A DNA stretch of 54,742 bases from Pseudomonadota bacterium (GTDB lineage Bacteria > Desulfobacterota > Desulfarculia > Desulfarculales > Desulfarculaceae). The DNA is taken from contig JAHJPG010000111.1 of assembly GCA_018819925.1 (NCBI GenBank), positions 1 through 54,742 on the forward strand. The letters run 5' to 3'. The position numbers and the translations under genes are program-made. Within the stretch, counting starts at the first letter, position 1. Every line of letters begins with the position of its first letter. Positions 42,839 to 51,000 of this stretch are shown piece by piece. A model generated the notes under the pieces. It worked only from the letters and a program-made list of their open reading frames with translations, was not told the origin of the DNA and ran no database searches.

Positions 42839-43465
42839 TTACTTGGTGCCGAATATCTTGTCGCCCGCGTCGCCCAGGCCGGGCAGGATGTAGCCGTTTT
42901 CGTCCAGGCCCTGGTCCACCGAGGCGGTGTAGATGTCCACGTCGGGGTGGGCCGCCTCCACCCGGGCGATGCCCTCGGGCGCGGCCACCAGGAAGATGCC
43001 CCGGATCTGGGTGCAGCCGGCCTGCTTGAGCAGGTCGATGGTGGCCAGCAAGGTGCCGCCGGTGGCCAGCATGGGGTCCAGGATCAGGGCGATGCGGTGC
43101 TTTATCTGCTTGGCCAGCTTCACGTAATACTGCACCGGCTCCAGGGTCTGTTCGTTGCGGTAAAAGCCCACCACGCTCACCTTGGCCCCGGGGATCATGT
43201 CCAGCACCCCGTCCATGAGCCCCAGCCCGGCCCGCAGGATGGGCACCACGGTGATCTTCTTGCCCTTTATCTCCTCAACCTCCACCTTGCCGGCCCAGCC
43301 CCGGATGGTCTTGGGCTCGGTGGTCAGGTCCTTGGTGGCCTCGTAGGTCAAGAGCAGGCTAACCTCGCTGGCCAGGGCCCGGAAACTGGAGGTGCTGAGA
43401 TCGTGCTTGCGCAGGATGCCCAGCTTGTGGCGCACCAGGGGATGGTCTACTACGTGAACAGCCAA
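42839..43465 (-). CDS. upp: Uracil phosphoribosyltransferase
   Basis: Converts uracil and PRPP to UMP. The PRPP-binding motif DPMLATGGT and the C-terminal uracil-binding stretch [22 protein letters not shown] are intact. I choose a TTG start at 43465 because CGCAAGGAGG lies 5 bp upstream and the product is then 208 residues ([16 protein letters not shown]...), the usual length of Upp. An in-frame ATG 15 codons upstream adds an atypical basic tail, has no ribosome-binding site and lies within a CCCATT/AATGGG hairpin. Operon partner: uraA. Confidence 0.93.
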   Translation of the reverse strand: MAVHVVDHPLVRHKLGILRKHDLSTSSFRALASEVSLLLTYEATKDLTTEPKTIRGWAGKVEVEEIKGKKITVVPILRAGLGLMDGVLDMIPGAKVSVVGFYRNEQTLEPVQYYVKLAKQIKHRIALILDPMLATGGTLLATIDLLKQAGCTQIRGIFLVAAPEGIARVEAAHPDVDIYTASVDQGLDENGYILPGLGDAGDKIFGTK

Positions 43466-43657
43466 GAGGGCCTCCTTGCGGGGGGTGGCGCGGTCGCGAT
43501 TGGTTCCCATTTTCTAATGGGTAGAGGCCCTTGGGTCAACCAACTTTTTAGCCGCCGGTTTCCAGCAGAGAGCCGGCGGGCAAGAAAGCGCTTGCCTGCT
43601 GGGGGCATACGTGGTTTCAAGGTAGACGGAACAACTTACCCCGGCCGAGGAGGTCTT

Positions 43658-44125
43658 GTGAACATAAACAGCGTCTTGGAATACGCCCGCTGGGCCGGGG
43701 TGGGGGTGGGCATCTTCTGGGCCAACTACGCGGGCTCCAGCCCGGCGGAGCAGTTCAGCATCATTACCGCCTGGACCGTGCTGGCGGTGGCCGGGCTTTC
43801 CGGGGTGGAGAGCCTGTTTTTCGGCAAAAGCGCTTCTAAAATCTCGGGCTACGGCGGCGGGGGAGGGGGCTACCAGCGCCAGTCCGGGATCAACAACCTG
43901 GCCCTGGCCCTGGCCTGCGTGCTGGCCTACGCCCTGGGCTGGGGGACCATGGCCCAGGCGGCCCTGATGAGCACCTTGCTGATATTCTTGATCATTTCGG
44001 CGGCCAACCACGCCTACAGCGCTTTCAGGGAGGGCAACCGCAACCTCAGGAACCTGCTGCGCCCGGTGCTCACCGCCCTGTTGGTGGCCATGGTGCTGCC
44101 CTACATGATCGCCGCCCTGTCCTGA
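43658..44125 (+). CDS. Small four-TM membrane protein of unknown function
   Basis: A 155-residue membrane protein starting at GTG just after CGAGGAGG. Hydrophobic segments lie at about 35-52, 78-96, 99-117 and 135-153. A Gly-rich loop (GYGGGGGGYQRQSG) separates the first from the rest. The second half resembles small DUF6790-like membrane proteins but I am not certain of the family. It is divergent from upp, 190 bp away, and monocistronic. Confidence 0.7.
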   Translation: MNINSVLEYARWAGVGVGIFWANYAGSSPAEQFSIITAWTVLAVAGLSGVESLFFGKSASKISGYGGGGGGYQRQSGINNLALALACVLAYALGWGTMAQAALMSTLLIFLIISAANHAYSAFREGNRNLRNLLRPVLTALLVAMVLPYMIAALS

Positions 44126-44520
44126 GCGGGAGCAAGCAACCAGCCCTACCGGTTCGCTGTCCCCGACCGAGTTCATCGCTTGGCTTTGGCGGCCAGCCGG
44201 ACCCGCGCATATCATTGACCACAACCATGGTCAAGCGAATTTCCTAATAGTTATTACCTATTTGACACCCGCCCGCCCTCCGGCTAGGTTCCAAAGATTG
44301 GTAATTCAGCGAGGCTGCCGGGCATGGAGATGCGTGTGGAATCCACCCGAGCCGGGGCCCGGCGGACGGCCTGAGGCACGGGTAAAGGTGGGCTAAGGAA
44401 AGGGCGTTGCGCCTAACTTGCCGTATATGCTCAGCAAAGAAATACATTTTAGCCTTAAGCCCCGGGCCGCCGCCCCTGGACGGGCCGCCCATCCGGGCCG
44501 GGCACCTGGGGAGGATGGTT
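44126..44520. other. Intergenic region with promoter for redox operon
   Basis: 395 bp. No gene is visible. It holds an AT-rich tract (about 44238-44262) and a good sigma-70-type promoter (44262-44290, separate entry), then a 230-bp leader with no recognised riboswitch before the MvhD-like gene. Confidence 0.6.
44262..44290 (+). promoter_or_regulatory. Sigma-70-type promoter candidate
   Basis: TTGACA (44262-44267), a 17-bp spacer, and TAGGTT (44285-44290, three of six matches to TATAAT including the two key T and the A). It lies upstream of the MvhD/HdrD/HesB-like genes and leaves a leader of about 225 nt. Confidence 0.6.
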
Positions 44521-44958
44521 ATGTCCGAGGAATTTGAACCCAAGATTCTGGCCTATTGCTGCCAGTGGTGCTCCTATGCCGCCGCCGATTTGGCGGGCAG
44601 CATGCGTTTGCAGTACCCGCCCAACGTGCGCATCATCCGGGTGCCCTGCACCGGGCGGGTGGACATGCTCTATCTGCTGCGCGCCATAGAGGACGGGGCC
44701 GACGGGGTGTTTCTCTCCGGCTGCCTGCTGGATGATTGCCACTACATCAACGGAAATTACAAGGCGCTAAAAAGGGTGGAGCAGGTCAAGGGCATACTGC
44801 GGGCCCTGGGCATCGAGCCCGAGCGGGTGGAGATGTACTTCAACTCCTCGGCCATGGGGCCCCAGTTCGCCCAAACCTGCATTGACTTCACCCAACGAAT
44901 TCGTGCGCTGGGGCCGCTGTATGCCCAGCCCCAAAAGGTTGCCGCCTCCGGCGCTTAG
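44521..44958 (+). CDS. MvhD/FlpD-family hydrogenase-associated iron-sulfur protein
   Basis: A 145-residue protein of the MvhD (methyl-viologen-reducing hydrogenase delta) family, which binds a [2Fe-2S] cluster and carries electrons between hydrogenase or formate dehydrogenase and heterodisulfide reductase-type proteins. Cysteines lie in YCCQWCSY (13, 14, 17), VPCTGR and SGCLLDDCHYINGN; the last is the family hallmark. I start at the second ATG after CTGGGGAGG. An upstream in-frame extension (from 44407) is not protein-like. The HdrD-like gene follows by 63 bp, so the two act together. Confidence 0.88.
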   Translation: MSEEFEPKILAYCCQWCSYAAADLAGSMRLQYPPNVRIIRVPCTGRVDMLYLLRAIEDGADGVFLSGCLLDDCHYINGNYKALKRVEQVKGILRALGIEPERVEMYFNSSAMGPQFAQTCIDFTQRIRALGPLYAQPQKVAASGA

Positions 44959-45021
44959 CGCCGTTGGCCAAGATTATTTCCACCGGCCGGGCCGCCCCGG
45001 CCGCCGGATGGTAGGTGATAC

Positions 45022-46350
45022 GTGTCTGAAGCTATTCGACCCAAAAAGTTGCCCAAGGAGGCCCTGGAAAAACTCAACGGGGCCAACCTTAATCTTTGCC
45101 TGACCTGCGGCACCTGCTCCGGGGGCTGCCCCATCACCGGCAATCCCAGCGAGGACATGCAGGGCTGGGACACCCGCAAGGTCATCCGCATGCTGGCCCT
45201 GGGCATGATCGACGAGGTGGTGGAAAGCCGCTTCCCCTGGCTGTGCACCGGCTGCGGCCGCTGCGCCGCCGCTTGCCCCATGGGCTTGGACATGCCGGCC
45301 ATCTTCGGCTACATGAAACACCTGCGGCCACGGGACCAAGTGCCGGGCATCCTGCACAAGGGCGTGGTCAACGTGCTGGAGACCGGCAACAACATGGCCA
45401 TCCCCCGTGACGACTATCTTTTCACCATGGCCGACATGGGCGTGGAGATGGCCGACGACTGCTGCCCCGGCTTCTACGTGCCGGTGGACAAGCAGGACGC
45501 GGACATCCTGTTCTTCCCCAACTCCAAGGAGGTCTTCGGCGACTTTGAGGACATGTACTGGTGGTGGAAGATCTTCTACGCGGCCAAGGAAAACTGGGCC
45601 ATCCCCAGCAAGAACTGGGAGGCGGTGGACTGGGGCCTGTTTACGGGCAACTACGAGGCCACCCGTATCCTGGCCCAGCGCAAGATCGACATGATGAAGG
45701 AGTTCAACATCACCCGCATGATAATGCCCGACTGCGGCGGCGGCTCCTACGGCTGCCGGGCGGGTATGAAGGTCTGCGAGATCGACGATCCCAGCAACGT
45801 CACCAGTTGGGTGTACCTATACGACTACCTCAAGGAGATCATTCAGCAGGGGCGCATCAAGCTGGACAAGAGCGTGTACGCGGGCAAGACCTTCACCTGG
45901 CACGACTCCTGTAAACACGGCCGGGAGTTGGAGAGCCACTACGGCCACGGCTACTTCGAGGAGCCCCGCTGGATCATTAAGCAGTGCGTGGACAACTTCG
46001 TGGATATGTACCCCAACCGCATGAACGGCAACTGTTGCGGAGCGGGCGGCGGCAACTGGCCCGCGCCCTATGAAGACGACTCGGCTTGGCACGGGCGCAA
46101 GAAGTATGAGTCCATCAAAGAGTCCGGGGCCGACGTGGTGGTGGTGGCCTGTTCAAATTGCCACGACCAGCTGATGAAACGCCTGCCCAAGTACTATACG
46201 GACTACAAGTACGAGGTGAAATACATCTGGGAGCTGATTGCCGATTGCCTGGTCATCGACCCATGGACCGAGGAGGAGATAGCCAAGGGCGAGGCCGAGG
46301 CCGCAGCCCAGTGGGAGCGCCTGGGGGTGGACCTGGACATGGAATTCTAG
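45022..46350 (+). CDS. HdrD/DsrK-like heterodisulfide reductase-related iron-sulfur protein
   Basis: A 442-residue (Fe-S)-binding protein, GTG start. Two [4Fe-4S] motifs form the HdrC-like N terminus: CLTCGTCSGGCP (Cys26-36) and CTGCGRCAAACP (about 76-87). Two CCG-type domains follow, with PDCGGGSYGCRAG, then HDSCKHGRE...CCGAGGGNW...ACSNCHDQL, which can bind the non-cubane [4Fe-4S] catalytic cluster of HdrB/HdrD. Sulfate reducers use homologues (DsrK, TmcB, HdrD-like) to pass electrons between soluble carriers and membrane complexes. Paired with an MvhD-like protein and with no HdrA in the window, it probably reduces a disulfide or passes electrons from hydrogen or formate. Confidence 0.88.
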   Translation: MSEAIRPKKLPKEALEKLNGANLNLCLTCGTCSGGCPITGNPSEDMQGWDTRKVIRMLALGMIDEVVESRFPWLCTGCGRCAAACPMGLDMPAIFGYMKHLRPRDQVPGILHKGVVNVLETGNNMAIPRDDYLFTMADMGVEMADDCCPGFYVPVDKQDADILFFPNSKEVFGDFEDMYWWWKIFYAAKENWAIPSKNWEAVDWGLFTGNYEATRILAQRKIDMMKEFNITRMIMPDCGGGSYGCRAGMKVCEIDDPSNVTSWVYLYDYLKEIIQQGRIKLDKSVYAGKTFTWHDSCKHGRELESHYGHGYFEEPRWIIKQCVDNFVDMYPNRMNGNCCGAGGGNWPAPYEDDSAWHGRKKYESIKESGADVVVVACSNCHDQLMKRLPKYYTDYKYEVKYIWELIADCLVIDPWTEEEIAKGEAEAAAQWERLGVDLDMEF

Positions 46351-46425
46351 CGGGCTGCTTGCAATTGGCCGGTTCGGGCCTTATGTTTGCAACTAAACCC
46401 AACCCCCAGAGAAAGGCATTTGGTC

Positions 46426-46752
46426 ATGATGGAAGTTACCCCCGCGGCCAGCGAGGCCCTCAAGGCGGTGATGGCCGAGAAAAACCTCGAGCCCCCCATC
46501 CGCATATTCTTGCAGTCCGGCTGCAGCGGCTCTCAACTGGCCCTGGGAGTGGATGAAGCCCGCGACGGCGACGACCAGTTCGACGTGGACGGCGTAAGCT
46601 ACGTCGTCGACAAGAATCTCTCCGATTTGGTGGGCGATATGAAGCTGGACTACCTCACCGACGAACAACAGCAGGGCTTCCTGCTCTCCAGTTCCAAACC
46701 CCTGCCGCAACCCGAGGGCGGCGGTTGCAGCAGCGGATGCTGTGGCTGTTAA
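46426..46752 (+). CDS. HesB/IscA-like protein, Cys form of a selenoprotein family
   Basis: A 108-residue protein of the HesB-like (seleno)protein family, related to A-type iron-sulfur carriers. I start at the ATG 9 bp after AGAGAAAGG; an in-frame TTG 13 codons upstream is less likely. The motif SGCSGSQLALGVDEARDGDD is the one where some anaerobes have Sec; here a normal TGC codes Cys. The C terminus is an unusual Cys tail (GGGCSSGCCGC). A strong terminator follows, ending the MvhD-HdrD-HesB unit. Role: probable Fe-S carrier or sulfur relay for its neighbours. Confidence 0.82.
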   Translation: MMEVTPAASEALKAVMAEKNLEPPIRIFLQSGCSGSQLALGVDEARDGDDQFDVDGVSYVVDKNLSDLVGDMKLDYLTDEQQQGFLLSSSKPLPQPEGGGCSSGCCGC

Positions 46753-46775
46753 GGCCTAACCTAGCGTTTTATCCA

Positions 46776-46805
46776 GGGAGAGGGCTTCGGCCCTCTCCCT
46801 TTTTT
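46776..46805 (+). terminator. Rho-independent terminator after HesB-like gene
   Basis: GGGAGAGGGC (46776-46785), TTCG tetraloop, GCCCTCTCCC (46790-46799), then six T. Textbook structure. Confidence 0.96.
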
Positions 46806-46948
46806 GGGCTAATAAATCCTAGCGTATGGTTATTTTATAGTAAGGTATGATAAAAAATCGGTAAGCCCATCCCCGGGACGGCCAGGACCTCGGCGGCCAA
46901 GGGCCAGCCCTGAGGCTTTGCTCCCGGGACGTGCACAGAGGAGTTTAG

Positions 46949-47314
46949 ATGGCCAAGAAAATTCTGATAATCGAAGACGAAAACCACGTCGCCGAGTACC
47001 TTCAGGACATCTTTCAGGATCAGGGCTATGAAACCCTGATCGCGGCCAGCAGCGCGGAGGGCCTGGAAATGGCCGCCAGCCACAGGCCGGATCTGATAAC
47101 CCTGGATTTGCAGATGCCCGCCGAGCACGGCACCCGCTTTTATCAGCGCTTCCGAAAGGATGAGGACCTAAAGGGGATTCCCATCGTGGTCATCACCGGC
47201 CAGCACTCGCCCCACCGGTCCATAAACCCGGACAAAGTGGCGGCCATGGTGGTCAAGCCCTTCGAGCCCGGTGAGTTGGTGGCCATCGTGCAAAAGGCCC
47301 TGGGCGAGGAGTAG
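46949..47314 (+). CDS. Single-domain response regulator (CheY-like)
   Basis: A 121-residue receiver domain. The acidic pocket (Glu9, Asp10), phosphoacceptor Asp53 in LITLDLQMP, Thr in VVITGQH and Lys in VVKPFEP are all present, so it should be phosphorylatable. It has no output domain and so acts by protein contact. It lies 24 bp upstream of a receiver-PAS-histidine kinase and is probably its phosphorylation target. Confidence 0.92.
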   Translation: MAKKILIIEDENHVAEYLQDIFQDQGYETLIAASSAEGLEMAASHRPDLITLDLQMPAEHGTRFYQRFRKDEDLKGIPIVVITGQHSPHRSINPDKVAAMVVKPFEPGELVAIVQKALGEE

Positions 47315-47338
47315 CCCCGGCGGGGTTGCGGGGCCTGC

Positions 47339-48901
47339 ATGGGCGACAAAATTCTATTGCTGGCCCCTGCGGAACTGGGCCAGAAGTTGGCCAAGCAATT
47401 GGCCGGCTGGGGTCACATTTCCCTGCGTGCCATGGACTCCGAGGAGGCCCTGGACCTGGCCTTCCGTCACAAACCGGCCATCAGCATCCTGGACGACGCC
47501 CCGCCCGGTAGCGAGGCCCTGGAGTTGGTGCGCCGCTTCAAGGCCCAGCACCCCTGGACCGAGACCATCTTCCTGACCGATCTGAACGACATCGAGCGGG
47601 GGGCCCGGGCCCTGGAGTTCGGGGCCAGCGACTTCCTCCTCAAGCCGGTGAGCGCCCATCGCCTGGGGGTGGCCCTGAGGCGGGCCCAGGACCGTTTGGT
47701 GGTGCGCAAGAAGCTGGCCTACCTTTCCGGCTTGGCCCCCAACGGCGCGATGCCCGCTTCCCTGCCTCCGGCTGGCGGCGAAACCTCCCGGGCCGCCCAG
47801 CTTTACGACACCTTGCAGCAGTATCAGCAGCTCTTTGACGAGGTGCCCTGCTACATTTCGGTGCTGGACCACCATTTCACCATCACCGCGGTGAACCGGC
47901 GTTTCAAGGAGGAATTCGGCGACCTGGTGGGCAAGACCTGCCACGACGTTTACCAGGGCCGTTGCGAGGGCTGCCCCGACTGCCCGGTGGGCGACACCTT
48001 CGTGGACGGCCAGTCCCACCAGTATGAGCAGATGCTGCGCGCCCTGGACGGACGGCGCTTCAACGTGCTCACCTGGACCGCCCCCCTGCGCGACGCCCAG
48101 GGCGAGATAAACCAGGTCATGGAGATGTCCACCGACATCACCCAAATCCGCAAGCTGCAAGACCACCTATCCTCCCTGGGCATGGTGATAAGCTCCATCT
48201 CCCACGGGGTCAAGGGCCTGCTCACCGCCCTGGACGGGGGCATGTACAAGATGAGGGCCGGCCTGGAGCGCGGCGACATGGGCCGGGTGCGAAAGGGCTG
48301 GGAGCTGGTGGAGCTGATGATGAAGCGCATCCGCAGCACCGTATTGGACATCCTGTACTACGCCAAGGAGCGGGAGCTGGACACCGAGCTGGTGGATGTG
48401 GCCGAGTTCGCCAAGGGGGTGGCCCTGGCCGGGGAGTACGCGGCGGACAAGCACGGCCTGGATTTCAAGCTGGTGCTGGGCCCGGACCTGGGCCGCTTCG
48501 AGGTGGACCCCAACGCCCTGAACCCGGCCATGACCAACATTTTGGAAAACGCGGTGGACGCCTGCCTTTACGACCGGGAAAAGCCCCGCCACCGCATCCT
48601 GTTCCAGGTGAGCCGCGAGGACGACGTTCTGGTCTTCGACATAGTGGACAACGGCAAGGGCATGGACCAACAGACCCTGGACAACATGTTCACCCTGTTC
48701 TTCACCTCCAAGGGTTCGGCGGGCACCGGGTTGGGTTTGTTCATCGCCAACGACACCGTGCAGCAGCATGGCGGGTCCATCACAGTGGATTCCGAGTCCG
48801 GCGAGGGCTCCCACTTCCACGTGCGCATCCCCGAGCACCCCATGGCCATGCCCTGGGAGCGGGCCCCGGGGCCGCTGACCTCCAAGAACCTGCCTTTTTA
48901 A
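47339..48901 (+). CDS. Sensor histidine kinase with degenerate receiver and Cys-rich PAS domain
   Basis: A 520-residue soluble kinase. Residues 1-120 are a receiver-like domain; Asp52/Asp53 are present, but the N-terminal acidic pocket is replaced (ILLLAPAELG), so phosphorylation there is doubtful. Residues about 160-275 form a PAS domain containing YQGRCEGCPDCPVGD, three Cys in nine residues, possibly a metal, Fe-S or redox site. The dimerisation/H box is SSISHGVKGLL with His289, and the ATPase domain has NILENAVDA, DIVDNGKGM and GTGLGLFIAND. No transmembrane segment. Its stop overlaps the stop of the convergent lgt gene by 2 bp. Confidence 0.88.
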   Translation: MGDKILLLAPAELGQKLAKQLAGWGHISLRAMDSEEALDLAFRHKPAISILDDAPPGSEALELVRRFKAQHPWTETIFLTDLNDIERGARALEFGASDFLLKPVSAHRLGVALRRAQDRLVVRKKLAYLSGLAPNGAMPASLPPAGGETSRAAQLYDTLQQYQQLFDEVPCYISVLDHHFTITAVNRRFKEEFGDLVGKTCHDVYQGRCEGCPDCPVGDTFVDGQSHQYEQMLRALDGRRFNVLTWTAPLRDAQGEINQVMEMSTDITQIRKLQDHLSSLGMVISSISHGVKGLLTALDGGMYKMRAGLERGDMGRVRKGWELVELMMKRIRSTVLDILYYAKERELDTELVDVAEFAKGVALAGEYAADKHGLDFKLVLGPDLGRFEVDPNALNPAMTNILENAVDACLYDREKPRHRILFQVSREDDVLVFDIVDNGKGMDQQTLDNMFTLFFTSKGSAGTGLGLFIANDTVQQHGGSITVDSESGEGSHFHVRIPEHPMAMPWERAPGPLTSKNLPF

Positions 48902-49668
48902 ACCGGCCGCGCCCGCCGCCGCCAGCCCCAGAAGAGCCCCAGCAGGCAAAGCAGAGCCAGGCCCAGGGCGAAGAGCCCGGTGGGGGTCAGCCCGGCCAGG
49001 ACCGCCTCGCCCCGCCAGTCGGCCCGGAAGGGCTCGATTATCAGGCGGGCCACGCCATGCATGAGGCCGTAGGCCAGCACCACCTGCCCGGCGAAGCGCC
49101 GCCGGGGCAGCAGCCAACAGAGCAGGGCGAAGATGATGAACAGCGCGACGGCGGTGTAGATCTGGGTGGGGTGCAGGGGTATGCCGGTGGGGGCCAGGGA
49201 ATGGGGGGCGCTGAACACCACCGCCCAGGGGCCGTCAAAGGGCTTGCCGTAGCTGTCGCCGGAAAAGAAGCAGCCCACCCGGCCCAGGGCCTGGCCCAGG
49301 GCCAGGGAGGGAGCCAAGAGGTCGGCCCAGGCGGCGGCGCCCCAGCCCTGGGAGCGGCCCCGCCAAATGACCAGGGGCAGGGCGGCGGCCAGGCCGCCGT
49401 AGAAGACCAACCCGCCTTGCCAGATGAAAAGCACGCGGCCCAAATGGCCCAGCAGGGGGCCGGGCTCCAGGAGCACGAAGGCCAGGCGCGCCCCGGCCAG
49501 GCCGGCCAGGACCAGCCACAGGGCCTCGCTCTGGGCGGCGTCGGGGTCCAGGCCCAGACGCCGGGCGTTGACCCTCAGGGCGATAAGCCCGGCCAGCACT
49601 CCCAGGGCCAAGAGCACCCCGTAGGTATGGATGGGCAGCGGGCCCAGATTGAACAGGACGGGGTGCAT
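48898..49668 (-). CDS. lgt: Prolipoprotein diacylglyceryl transferase
   Basis: A 256-residue integral membrane enzyme that transfers diacylglycerol from phosphatidylglycerol to the lipobox Cys of prolipoproteins. Lgt signatures are intact: ALGQALGRVGCFFSGDSYGKP, HPTQIYTAVA and an N-terminal PIHTYGVLLALGVLAG. About seven transmembrane segments. The ribosome-binding site on the minus strand is GGAGGCC. It would process the lipoprotein at 38032, among others. Confidence 0.93.
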   Translation of the reverse strand: MHPVLFNLGPLPIHTYGVLLALGVLAGLIALRVNARRLGLDPDAAQSEALWLVLAGLAGARLAFVLLEPGPLLGHLGRVLFIWQGGLVFYGGLAAALPLVIWRGRSQGWGAAAWADLLAPSLALGQALGRVGCFFSGDSYGKPFDGPWAVVFSAPHSLAPTGIPLHPTQIYTAVALFIIFALLCWLLPRRRFAGQVVLAYGLMHGVARLIIEPFRADWRGEAVLAGLTPTGLFALGLALLCLLGLFWGWRRRARPV

Positions 49669-49707
49669 GGCGCGTGGCCTCCTGGATGGGGCTGGGCCCG
49701 CCCGGGG

Positions 49708-49953
49708 TTAGTGGCAACTGGGCCCCGAGGCCCCGAACTCCTTATCATTGGCCCGGGCCAGGCGGTCCAAAAAACGGCCCCAGCGCCCCTTGGGCTTGGC
49801 GCAGCAGCCACCGGCCAGGAACTTGTCCCGGCATCCCGGCGCGCAGAAAAAGTAGAGCCGTTCACCCCGCTTTTCCATGTACTGCGCCCCGTCGGTCTTC
49901 ACCGGCATCTGGCAGATGGGGCAGGGTTCGGTTCGTTGTATCATTTGGCTCAT
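49708..49953 (-). CDS. Small YHS/TRASH-like Cys-rich metal-binding protein
   Basis: An 81-residue protein with CPICQMPV and YFFCAPGCRDKF spaced as in YHS/TRASH metal-binding domains, followed by GGCC and a basic tail. Such small proteins bind transition metals and are linked to metal trafficking or sensing. The ribosome-binding site is CAGGAGGTGACGC. It shares a strand with lgt and the Gly/Tyr-rich secreted protein but each seems separately expressed. Confidence 0.75.
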   Translation of the reverse strand: MSQMIQRTEPCPICQMPVKTDGAQYMEKRGERLYFFCAPGCRDKFLAGGCCAKPKGRWGRFLDRLARANDKEFGASGPSCH

Positions 49954-50011
49954 GCGTCACCTCCTGGGGAGGTGGGGGCCCGGACCCGAGAGCCCGGACC
50001 CCCAGGGAATG

Positions 50012-50326
50012 CTATCGCTCCAGGTTGTCGCCGGCCGGGGGAGTCACCGGCGCGCGCTGGTATCCAGGTCCGTAGCCCTGGTTGGGTCCGTAATTCTGGC
50101 CTTGGCCGTTACCCTGGTAGTCGTTCCAGCCGGGGCAGTTGGCCGGGCCGTAACCCTGACCCTGGGGGCCCGGGCCGTAGCCGTTGCCTTGGTACATATG
50201 GTAGCCGGGGTTCATCATGTGGCCGCCCCAGCCGCCGCCCATCCCGTATCCGCCCCAGGCCATGGCCCCGGCGGCCAGCATAAGAGTGAAGGCTGCCGCG
50301 AGGATGAATGTGGTGGCTCGTCTCAT
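50012..50326 (-). CDS. Secreted Gly/Tyr/Asn/Pro-rich low-complexity protein
   Basis: A 104-residue exported protein. The signal peptide is about residues 1-22 (MRRATTFILAAAFTLMLAAG, cleavage near AMA). The rest is low complexity: WGGYGMGGGWGGHMMNPGYH and repeated GPGxQGQGYGP/NYGPNQGYGP. The strong AAAGGAGGAAAAAC ribosome-binding site argues for expression. Met and His early in the mature part could bind metal. No family recognised. Confidence 0.7.
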   Translation of the reverse strand: MRRATTFILAAAFTLMLAAGAMAWGGYGMGGGWGGHMMNPGYHMYQGNGYGPGPQGQGYGPANCPGWNDYQGNGQGQNYGPNQGYGPGYQRAPVTPPAGDNLER

Positions 50327-50415
50327 GTTTTTCCTCCTTTGAAGGGTTGTGTTTGCCCTGACTAAGTTGCAGCGGGCGTGCCAACCTGGGGGGAAGGGGA
50401 AAATTATTTCTCTAA

Positions 50416-50436
50416 AACCTATTAATATAGTAGGTT
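50416..50436. promoter_or_regulatory. Operator-like inverted repeat in divergent spacer
   Basis: AACCTA (50416-50421) and TAGGTT (50431-50436) form a 6-bp inverted repeat, extendable to 9 bp with one G-T mismatch. It lies in an AT-rich stretch between the divergent secreted-protein and DsrE genes, a plausible regulator-binding site. Confidence 0.4.
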
Positions 50437-50607
50437 ATGGGGGGGCGCTCCTGCAAGGGCGGCCCCTAAATTGTTCCAATGGCTGAGTAATATTTTCGCG
50501 CCCAGGGTCCTGGGCGCACATATTTTTCCCGGGGCCGCCTGCTGGGGCATAATAAAGGGAGGGTCCGGCTTGGGACCACGGCAAATCATCGGCAAGGAGC
50601 GCAAGGC

Positions 50608-50955
50608 ATGGACAAGGCAGCGGACACCCTGGTTATTATCTGGTCCTCCCGCGACCGGGAGGTGGCCAAGAACATGGTCTTCATGTACGCCAAAAACTCG
50701 CGGCTCAAGGGATGGTGGCCGGCGGTGCGCCTGGTGGTGTGGGGGCCCTCGGCCTCGCTCATCGCCGAGGACGCCGAGCTGCAAACCGAGCTGGAGGAGC
50801 TGAGGCAGGCCGGGGTGGAGCTTTTGGCCTGCCGCGCCTGCGCCGACAAGTACGGAGTGGCCCCCCGCCTGGAGGAGCTGGGCATCGAAGTGATCTACAT
50901 GGGCCAGCCCCTCACCGAATATTTACGAGCCGGCCTGCCGGTTCTGACCTTTTAG
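50608..50955 (+). CDS. DsrE-family protein
   Basis: A 115-residue DsrE/F-like protein. The fold pattern is intact: beta strand DTLVIIWSSRD, then MVFMYAKNSRLKGWWPAVRLVVWGPSASLI, with the conserved cysteines in LLACRACADKYGV. This subgroup is related to sulfur-relay proteins (DsrEFH, TusBCD), although its exact role is unknown; some deltaproteobacterial DsrE-like proteins are selenoproteins, but here both Cys are TGC. The ribosome-binding site is GGCAAGGAGCGCAAGGC. The LUD gene follows by 45 bp. Confidence 0.82.
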   Translation: MDKAADTLVIIWSSRDREVAKNMVFMYAKNSRLKGWWPAVRLVVWGPSASLIAEDAELQTELEELRQAGVELLACRACADKYGVAPRLEELGIEVIYMGQPLTEYLRAGLPVLTF

Positions 50956-51000
50956 CGGCCTTGGGCCACCCCTTGGACCCAACCACAATGGAGGAATGAC

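Noticed and set aside
42320-44125. 601-codon plus-strand frame
   Set aside because: Its first three quarters are antisense to uraA and upp; only the last 155 codons, from the GTG at 43658 with a ribosome-binding site, look like protein.
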